DNA from: Methylotenera sp.
GTDB lineage: Bacteria; Pseudomonadota; Gammaproteobacteria; Burkholderiales; Methylophilaceae
Length of the DNA stretch: 5,117 nucleotides
Direction of reading: 5' to 3'
NCBI GenBank assembly: GCA_005791685.1
Contig: SXVG01000093.1
Coordinates: 1 to 5,117, forward strand
Program-made: the position numbers and the translations under genes
The notes under the pieces: model-generated
Told to the model about the DNA's origin: nothing
The model's input: the letters and a program-made list of their open reading frames with translations, nothing else
The model's database searches: none
Part shown: positions 1-5,117 of the stretch, piece after piece
Layout: each line of letters starts with the position of its first letter
Position numbering within the stretch: the stretch's first letter is position 1

Positions 1-1619
1 GCGAAACGGGCTTAAACTTAGGGCATCAATTAACCCGCTTGGGCTTTGTCAGCGCCGCCACCGTGCGCGATGTTATTGCCAATAGCTTGGGCTATGGCAG
101 CATTGATTTAGCGCATATCGTCGCCGACCCGGTCGCCTTAAGTTTAGTCCCACAAGCGCTGGCACGGCGCTATCATTTACTCCCAGTAGCTTACCAAGCC
201 GAGACAGACACGCTCACACTGGCCATGGCCGATATGTTTAATCTGCTGGCACTGGATCAATTGCGCGCCAGCTTTAACCGTCCCATACAAATTCATCCCT
301 TGCTGGCAGCTGAAGCGCAACTAGAAGAATGCATAGATCAGCTTTATGGCTATGAATTGTCGGTGGATGGCATTTTGCATGAAATTGAAACCGGTGAAAT
401 TGATTACACCAGCTTGCATGCTGGGCGGGATGAATACACCCATCCCATCGTTCGCTTAGTCGGCGCTTTATTAATGGATGCGGTCAAACATAAGGCCTCC
501 GACATCCACTTTGAGCCCGAGCTATCGTTCTTGCGCATACGCTATAGAGTGGACGGGGTGTTGCAACAGATTCGCAGTTTGCATAAACACTATTGGGCGG
601 CGATAGCGGTTAGACTTAAAGTCATCAGCGGTCTGGACATTGCTGAGACGCGGGCACCACAAGACGGCCACTTGAGCATGCATTTATGTGGCCGACCCAT
701 TGATTTCCGAGTTTCCAGCCACCCAACTCTGCATGGCGAAAATATCGTGTTGCGCGTATTGGATAGAGAAAAATCCATCATCCCCATGCAACAGTTAGGC
801 TTGGCGACTGAAAGTTTGCTTGAATTAAAAACCATGATGGGCAGACCAGAAGGCATCGTCATTTTCACTGGCCCAACCGGCAGCGGTAAAACCACCATGC
901 TCTATTCTTTGTTATCGCTAGTTAACACGGAAGCCGTCAACATCATGACCTTGGAAGACCCGGTTGAATACCCCGTCAGCATGATGCGTCAAACGTCAGT
1001 GACCGAAGTCAATAAAGTGGATTTTGCCAACGGCATACGCTCCATCATGCGGCAAGACCCCGACATTATTTTGGTCGGCGAAATCCGCGATGAAGATACC
1101 GCCAGCATGGCTTTTAGGGCGGCCATGACCGGCCACCAAGTGTTCACCACGCTACACACCAATTCTGCGCTAGGGGTTTTCTCTAGGCTGGCGGATATAG
1201 GCGTTTTACCGGACATTTTAGCTGGCAACATTATCGGCGTGGTCGCCCAACGCCTGGTCCGCGTCTTGTGTCCCCATTGCAAAACGTCCCGCCCAGCGAA
1301 TGCCGCTGAACGTAAACTATTGCGACTCAATGACACGGATAAACAGCAAATTTTTAGTGCCAGTGGTTGCCATGAATGCCAGCAACATGGCTACCGTGGA
1401 CGCATGGCGCTTATTGAATTGCTACGCATAGACAGCGACTTGGATGCACTCATTGCCCGTCGCGCCCATTTAGATGAGTTAGAAAAAATGGCGCGCAGCA
1501 AGGGTTTTGTCACTCTGGCCGAAGACGGCATACGTCGGGTTTTGCAAGGCCATACCAGCTTAGCCGAAGTCATGCGGGTGATAGACCTCACGAAGCATGG
1601 CCCTAGGCTAACGCCATGA
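1..1619 (+). CDS. gspE: GspE/PilB/MshE-family type II secretion or type IV pilus assembly ATPase, 5'-partial
   Basis: This is a cytoplasmic hexameric ATPase that powers (pseudo)pilus extension through the platform protein encoded next. Residues are counted from the TTG at 39. An N-terminal MshEN/T2SSE_N domain covers about 1-105. The catalytic domain has the DIHFEP motif (155-160), Walker A GPTGSGKTT (278-286), Asp box around TLEDPVEYP (304-312), Walker B with PDIILVGEIRDE (341-352, Glu348) and His box TGHQVFTTLHT (364-374). A tetracysteine zinc motif, CPHC (411-414) and CHEC (444-447), followed by GYRGR marks the GspE/PilB/MshE branch and argues against PilT/PilU. The reading frame is open to the left edge: codons from position 3 encode a continuation of the N-terminal domain (LGHQLTRLG), and no ribosome site precedes TTG 39. 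The true start is therefore upstream of the window. It overlaps the next gene by ATGA. The family is certain; the choice of gspE over mshE or pilB is not, and the symbol is a family label. Confidence 0.96.
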   Translation, partial: ETGLNLGHQLTRLGFVSAATVRDVIANSLGYGSIDLAHIVADPVALSLVPQALARRYHLLPVAYQAETDTLTLAMADMFNLLALDQLRASFNRPIQIHPLLAAEAQLEECIDQLYGYELSVDGILHEIETGEIDYTSLHAGRDEYTHPIVRLVGALLMDAVKHKASDIHFEPELSFLRIRYRVDGVLQQIRSLHKHYWAAIAVRLKVISGLDIAETRAPQDGHLSMHLCGRPIDFRVSSHPTLHGENIVLRVLDREKSIIPMQQLGLATESLLELKTMMGRPEGIVIFTGPTGSGKTTMLYSLLSLVNTEAVNIMTLEDPVEYPVSMMRQTSVTEVNKVDFANGIRSIMRQDPDIILVGEIRDEDTASMAFRAAMTGHQVFTTLHTNSALGVFSRLADIGVLPDILAGNIIGVVAQRLVRVLCPHCKTSRPANAAERKLLRLNDTDKQQIFSASGCHECQQHGYRGRMALIELLRIDSDLDALIARRAHLDELEKMARSKGFVTLAEDGIRRVLQGHTSLAEVMRVIDLTKHGPRLTP

Positions 1620-2821
1620 GCACCTTTAACTACAAAGCGGTGGATGCATTAGGCCATTACGCCAACGGTCAGATGCACGCGCAAAATGAAATTGACTTGG
1701 AAATGCGTTTAACGCGCATGGGCTTAGATTTAATCAGCGTTCACCGTCCAAGCGCCATCCTCTCCTGCTTAAAGCGCCACAAAGTCAGGCAAAAAGATTT
1801 GCTACTATTTTGCTTTCAAATGCACCAGCTAAGCCATGCCGGCATTCCCTTACTCAACTGCTTAAATGACCTGCAAAGCAGTCATGAGAACCCTTATTTC
1901 CAGCACCTCATCGCCGCCCTGAGCGTCGAATTGGAAACCGGCAAAACCCTTTCGCAAGCCATGGCCCAACACCCAACAGTGTTCAATACGGTATTTATTA
2001 GCCTAGTGCATGCCGGCGAACAAACCGGGCAATTGCCCTTGGTATTTAATCAGCTATTTAACACCTTGCGCTGGCAAAATGAGCTGCTCTCACAAAGCAA
2101 GAAGCTACTCGCTTACCCAAGTTTCGTGGCATTGGTGGTGCTAGCTACGCTGGCTTTTCTAATGGCTTATTTAGTGCCGCAGATGGCGGCTTTTTTACAC
2201 AACATGGGGCAAACTTTGCCGCTAAACACCCGCTTGTTAATCGCCTTATCCGACGGATTCGTCCAGTATTGGTGGTTGCTATTGAGTCTGCCGCTACTAA
2301 CAATGGTTGGGCTTAGCTACCTCATGCATAGCAGCGCGGCCATGCGCTACCGATTCGACTACCTTAAACTACATTTGCCCATTAGCGGCGCCATCGTGCA
2401 AAAAATAATCATGGCGCGATTTAGCCGTTACTTTGCCCTGATGTACCAAACCGGCATCCCCATTTTAGATGCCTTACAAATGAGTCAAGAACTAGTCGGC
2501 AATCAAGTGGTGGCCAAAGCCCTTAGCCAGGTCCACGCACAAATCAGTGGCGGAGAGGCCATGAGTGAAAGTTTCAATAATGCCGGCTTGTTTCCAAAAT
2601 TAGTGGTGCGCATGATCAAAGTCGGCGAGAGCAGTGGCGCCTTGGATAAATCACTGTTCACCATCAGTCAATTTTACGATCAAGAAGTCCATGACGCGCT
2701 ACAAAGTTTGCTGAAGTTAATCGAACCGCTACTCACCGTGGTCTTGGGCTTGCTATTGGGCTTCATCATGTACTCCGTCTTGGGTCCGGTTTATGACTCT
2801 TTCAGCCAACTTAAAATTTAA
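1616..2821 (+). CDS. gspF: GspF/PilC-family inner-membrane platform protein of a T2SS/T4P-like system
   Basis: This polytopic inner-membrane protein forms the platform that the assembly ATPase acts on to extract pilin subunits and extend the filament. It is 401 aa, the usual family length. A short N-terminal segment typical of PilC/GspF (FNYKAVDALG, 4-13) precedes two T2SSF repeats at about 61-186 and 263-388. Each repeat carries the family signature: GIPLL (77-81) and HAGEQTGQLP (132-141) in the first, GIPILDAL (280-287) and KVGESSGALD (335-344) in the second. Hydrophobic segments lie at about 168-188, 217-237 and 369-389, giving the normal three membrane spans. Its ATG lies inside the ATGA overlap with the ATPase stop codon and has no clear Shine-Dalgarno site, so translation is probably coupled to the upstream gene. 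Adjacency of the E and F genes is usual in T2SS and MSHA-type clusters. The gspF symbol is at family level; mshG or pilC is possible. Confidence 0.95.
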   Translation: MSTFNYKAVDALGHYANGQMHAQNEIDLEMRLTRMGLDLISVHRPSAILSCLKRHKVRQKDLLLFCFQMHQLSHAGIPLLNCLNDLQSSHENPYFQHLIAALSVELETGKTLSQAMAQHPTVFNTVFISLVHAGEQTGQLPLVFNQLFNTLRWQNELLSQSKKLLAYPSFVALVVLATLAFLMAYLVPQMAAFLHNMGQTLPLNTRLLIALSDGFVQYWWLLLSLPLLTMVGLSYLMHSSAAMRYRFDYLKLHLPISGAIVQKIIMARFSRYFALMYQTGIPILDALQMSQELVGNQVVAKALSQVHAQISGGEAMSESFNNAGLFPKLVVRMIKVGESSGALDKSLFTISQFYDQEVHDALQSLLKLIEPLLTVVLGLLLGFIMYSVLGPVYDSFSQLKI

Positions 2822-2853
2822 CAGGTCGCGCCACACCTATTTGAAACTGCCCC

Positions 2854-4404
2854 ATGCTTAATAGCCACGCCACAAAATTAATTCTTTATGCTAATCAGCA
2901 GCAACTGTTGGCAGGGGTTTTCTTAAACAGAAAATTACAAAGTCGTTTCATTTTTAATAATGGCCCGCCAGGGCATTTGGCCTGCGCTGCGCTGCTAGAA
3001 AAGTACAGGGCTAGCCACGTGTATTTAATTGCCGATGCACGAGAAGAAGATTACCGAGTAGAAAATTTACCGCATACCCAGGGCAAAACCAAACGCGACC
3101 TCATCGCGCGCAAGCTTAATCAATTGTACCGAGGCCTAGACTATCGCGCCGCGCACTTTTTGCACAGACAAAAAGATAAACGGCAAGATGATAGCTACCT
3201 ATTTATTGCCCTCAATAATGCCCAATTCCTACAAAATTGGTTGACCCTAATGCAAGCAGCCGACAGCCTATTGGTGGGCATTTATCCTGTATCCCTGCTA
3301 AGCCCACTGCTATTCAAACAAGCCAGCAAACAGCCCGTCGCCTCGCATACCTTATTATGCGAGCCACTTTCTACAGGGCTGCGCCAAAGCTATCTGCATC
3401 AAGGCCAGTTGCAATTAAGCCGTTTAGTCGCCAGCACGGCCACCCCAGCCTCCGTGGATTTTTACCAAGAAGAAATAGAAAAAATGCGGCTCTATTTACT
3501 TAGCCAGCACCTCCTATCCAGTGAAACAAACTTAGCCGTAGTGCTGGCCACGGCCGCAGCAGACGTGCCGAACTTAGCTAGGCCGCCAGATAAACAAGCC
3601 AGCCCCTACACCCACATGCATTGGGATGACTATGCCAAAACAAAACAGTTGGCTTGCGACTTAATCGTGCAGACCCCAGAATTATTGCACATGCAATTAA
3701 TCGCCGACGGTCAACTGGTCGCCAATCTAGCTCCCGACAAGCTGCGCAAACCCTACCAATTAAGTCGGCTAAAACACACTTTGCATAAAATGACGGCCGC
3801 CATCGCTGTGTTGGGTGTGCTGCTGACTGGCCTGCTTTTTTACCAAGGCGCGCAAGACCAAGCGGCCCTTAAAACCAGTGCCGAACAAATAGCCCTAGTA
3901 CAAGCATCTTATCGTGAGTACGCGAAAAAATTCCCCGCCTATGACTACGCTGGCCAGCAGTTAAAAGCCGCGACCCGATTGGATGTAGCCCTGGCCCATG
4001 CGGCAAAATCGCCACGCAGAATAATGCAAGCCGTAAGCGCGGCACTGGAACAATCGCCCCGCATACACCTCAAGCAACTCACCTGGCAGCTTAATCATGA
4101 CAGGTCCATGCAAGGCGGACAAAGCCTAGCACCACTCCAAGAAATAGCCTTCATTAACGGCGAGCTTACTGGCGACAACGCCGATACGCCAGACGGCAAA
4201 ATTCACATAACAAACTTTATTGCACAATTGCAAAAAAATCCCGCTGTGGCCAGCGTGGCCTTGCTGGCCACAGAAGCCCATGCGCCCAGCCCCTTGACAG
4301 GCAACACCCTAGACGAAAAAAATCCAGCGCCGGCTACACTGCCATTTAAAGTGCAAGTCGTATTTAAATTAGCCCATGCCAGCCCAGCAAGCGAGGTGAA
4401 ATAA
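2854..4404 (+). CDS. GspL-like bitopic protein: divergent PilM-like cytoplasmic region fused to a PilN-like periplasmic domain
   Basis: Probably the inner-membrane linker between the assembly ATPase and the periplasmic alignment complex, in the role played by GspL or by PilM plus PilN. The 516-aa protein has a large soluble N-terminal part (1-310), one hydrophobic span (about 312-330, preceded by Arg/Lys/His, so N-terminus inside), a helical stretch (about 335-385) and a C-terminal PilN-like region (about 386-506). That region shows a helix (RRIMQAVSAALEQ), strand HLKQLTW, strand IAFINGELTG, helix ITNFIAQLQ and strand ASVALLA, ending in PFKVQVVFK. The N-terminal part has a charged segment, DAREEDYRVENLPH (61-74), followed by a helix. 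This placement resembles the strand-helix before the conserved middle of PilM-type actin-like domains, but I see no clear nucleotide-binding signature. An in-frame TGA at 2842 makes ATG 2854 the earliest possible start; no good ribosome site precedes it. Function is inferred from topology and neighbours; automatic annotation might leave it hypothetical or call it PilN-domain. Confidence 0.85.
   Translation: MLNSHATKLILYANQQQLLAGVFLNRKLQSRFIFNNGPPGHLACAALLEKYRASHVYLIADAREEDYRVENLPHTQGKTKRDLIARKLNQLYRGLDYRAAHFLHRQKDKRQDDSYLFIALNNAQFLQNWLTLMQAADSLLVGIYPVSLLSPLLFKQASKQPVASHTLLCEPLSTGLRQSYLHQGQLQLSRLVASTATPASVDFYQEEIEKMRLYLLSQHLLSSETNLAVVLATAAADVPNLARPPDKQASPYTHMHWDDYAKTKQLACDLIVQTPELLHMQLIADGQLVANLAPDKLRKPYQLSRLKHTLHKMTAAIAVLGVLLTGLLFYQGAQDQAALKTSAEQIALVQASYREYAKKFPAYDYAGQQLKAATRLDVALAHAAKSPRRIMQAVSAALEQSPRIHLKQLTWQLNHDRSMQGGQSLAPLQEIAFINGELTGDNADTPDGKIHITNFIAQLQKNPAVASVALLATEAHAPSPLTGNTLDEKNPAPATLPFKVQVVFKLAHASPASEVK
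4244..4273. repeat. Perfect 11-bp inverted repeat with 8-nt loop inside the GspL-like gene
   Basis: CTGTGGCCAGC (4244-4254) and GCTGGCCACAG (4263-4273) are exact reverse complements separated by GTGGCCTT. On the + strand no T-run follows. On the minus strand the stem is followed by CGGGA and then seven T (complement of the A-run 4232-4238), which resembles an intrinsic terminator facing antisense, although the 5-nt spacer is long for an efficient one. It encodes part of the PilN-like domain (AVASVALLATE), so it may be a by-product of Ala/Val codons. Confidence 0.55.
4393..4399 (+). promoter_or_regulatory. Strong Shine-Dalgarno site for the PilO/GspM-like gene
   Basis: GAGGTGA lies 7 nt before the ATG at 4407, inside the last codons of the upstream gene. 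It is the clearest ribosome binding site in the window. The starts at 1616, 2854 and 5045 have no comparable site. This fixes the start of the fourth gene and suggests it can be initiated independently of upstream ribosomes. Confidence 0.8.
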
Positions 4405-4406
4405 AC

Positions 4407-5048
4407 ATGAAATTAAGTAAGCAAGACTGGCTAAAACTGCGGCTAAACATAGGGTTTTTATGGCTTATTGTATGCTTAGTCGCACTGCTATTAGGCTGGA
4501 TGCACCACTACAGGCTAGAACAAGCACAAGCCCTGGCCATACAAAAGCGCTTGCTCGCGAGAGCCGAGCGTGATTACCTATCCTTAAAAAATGAACAAGC
4601 CCTGCGGCGTGAGTATGGGCCGCATTATCAGACCATGCTGGCTCAAGCCAAGCGCCAAGCAGGCTTACTCTATCCCAGCAATAGACTGCACTGGGTAAGC
4701 CAGTTGCAAACTCAGCAAAAAAATTACCAACTCTTTACCATTAACTACAACATAGGCTTGAGCGAGTCCTTTAAGTCCGACTTGGTCAGCGACATGGCAG
4801 GCTTGCTAGTGCATAGCACGCGCATCACGCTGACGTTCGACATGCTGCATGAGGAAGACTTGTTGCTGCTCACCGAGGCCTTAAGTGCAAACAACTCTAA
4901 CGCCTTTGTCTGGCGCGATTGCGAAATAAACAGGCCGGAGGGAGGCGTGTGGCTAAGGCATCGCCTAAGCGCAAATTTACAGGCCAAATGCGCATTAGAC
5001 AGCCTGACGCTGACCGCACTTTCAGCCAAGCCGAGCACGCAACCATGA
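4407..5048 (+). CDS. GspM/PilO-like bitopic inner-membrane protein
   Basis: Likely the second alignment-complex component, pairing with the PilN-like domain of the preceding protein in the periplasm. The 213-aa product has a short basic cytoplasmic tail (1-13), one membrane span (about 14-31), a charged helical, probably coiled-coil stretch (about 35-85), and a C-terminal region that reads as alternating strands and helices: strand TRITLTFDML (138-147), helix HEEDLLLLTEAL (148-159), strand FVWRDCEINR (167-176) and strand RLSANLQAKC (186-195). This order fits the ferredoxin-like fold of GspM/PilO. Cys172 and Cys195 sit in two adjacent predicted strands facing the periplasm and could form a disulfide. 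The length is close to PilO/MshJ (about 200 aa). The gene starts 2 nt after the previous stop with a strong ribosome site and ends in an ATGA overlap with the next gene. Assignment rests on topology, size and position; no motif alone is diagnostic. Confidence 0.83.
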   Translation: MKLSKQDWLKLRLNIGFLWLIVCLVALLLGWMHHYRLEQAQALAIQKRLLARAERDYLSLKNEQALRREYGPHYQTMLAQAKRQAGLLYPSNRLHWVSQLQTQQKNYQLFTINYNIGLSESFKSDLVSDMAGLLVHSTRITLTFDMLHEEDLLLLTEALSANNSNAFVWRDCEINRPEGGVWLRHRLSANLQAKCALDSLTLTALSAKPSTQP

Positions 5049-5117
5049 CTACCACAGCCAGCTGGTTTGTCCGCTTACTGTTGGCTCTGCTTATCAGCAG
5101 CCTTCACTCGGCCGCGC
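5045..5117 (+). CDS. Start of a membrane-anchored or exported protein, 3'-partial
   Basis: Only 24 codons are visible. From the ATG at 5045 (ATGA overlap with the preceding stop) the product begins with a short polar stretch, one Arg, a hydrophobic core (LLLALLISSL) and then HSAA. This looks like a Sec signal peptide with a possible cleavage site near the edge, or an N-terminal anchor. By position after an N-O pair it could be a PilP/GspC/MshK-like small periplasmic protein or a secretin, but nothing visible decides this. The same frame is open upstream, and an alternative GTG start at 4949 lies just after a purine-rich GGAGGGAGG (4937-4945); it would add 32 residues before the hydrophobic segment. 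I prefer 5045 because of the tight overlap, which matches the other junction in this operon, and the normal signal-peptide layout it gives. Confidence 0.6.
   Translation, partial: MTTTASWFVRLLLALLISSLHSAA

Noticed and set aside
590..1591. Three minus-strand open frames (590-898, 989-1336, 1391-1591) opposite the ATPase gene
   Set aside because: They are antisense to a clearly coding gene with intact family motifs, have low-complexity Ser/Arg/Met-rich products and resemble no protein family I know.
39..1619. PilT/PilU-type retraction ATPase
   Set aside because: The tetracysteine zinc motif and the MshEN-type N-terminal domain are features of the extension/secretion ATPases GspE, PilB and MshE.
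2822..2853. The 32-nt spacer between the platform gene and the GspL-like gene as a promoter or terminator
   Set aside because: It is too short for a full promoter, contains no hairpin with a T-run and shows no convincing -10/-35 pair.
2979..2996. Short tandem CTGCG repeats in the GspL-like gene
   Set aside because: Only two or three imperfect units that follow Ala-rich codons; no sign of a functional repeat.
3237..3503. An 88-codon + strand open frame inside the GspL-like gene
   Set aside because: It is out of frame within a long coding region, has no ribosome site or recognisable product, and is best explained as a shadow.
4745..5038. A minus-strand 97-codon open frame opposite the PilO/GspM-like gene
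   Set aside because: It is antisense to the better-supported + strand gene, which has a strong ribosome site, a membrane span and operon context.

Overview
The window is a dense, single-strand gene cluster encoding the inner-membrane and cytoplasmic core of a type II secretion / type IV pilus-like (T2SS/T4P-like) machine. In order on the + strand it holds the C-terminal ~98% or less of a GspE/PilB/MshE-family assembly ATPase (open at the left edge), a GspF/PilC-family inner-membrane platform protein, a 516-aa bitopic protein with a PilM-like cytoplasmic part fused to a PilN-like periplasmic part (the GspL layout), a 213-aa bitopic protein of the GspM/PilO type, and the first 24 codons of a fifth gene that begins with a signal peptide or membrane anchor and runs off the right edge.

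The genes are packed as one operon: ATGA overlaps join genes 1-2 and 4-5, the gap between genes 3 and 4 is 2 nt, and the only real spacer is 32 nt between genes 2 and 3. There is no intergenic stretch long enough for an internal promoter, and I see no tRNA, rRNA, CRISPR array or mobile element. The promoter must lie upstream of the window.

How the parts should work together, from knowledge of these families: the ATPase hydrolyses ATP on the cytoplasmic face and drives the platform protein. The PilM-N-like and PilO-like proteins form the alignment subcomplex that links the ATPase and platform to the periplasm. The result extrudes a (pseudo)pilus whose pilins, and any secretin, must be encoded outside this window. 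The first two proteins are well conserved; the third and fourth are much more divergent and are recognised by topology and general fold pattern rather than by strong motifs. Which system this is (T2SS, MSHA-like pilus, or an uncharacterised lineage) cannot be decided from the window alone.

The organism is most likely a Gram-negative proteobacterium, because alignment-complex proteins of this kind and a periplasm-directed fifth protein imply a double membrane. GC content is intermediate, and leucine codons lean on TTA/TTG/CTA. A beta- or gammaproteobacterium is my guess, but the sequence does not settle it.
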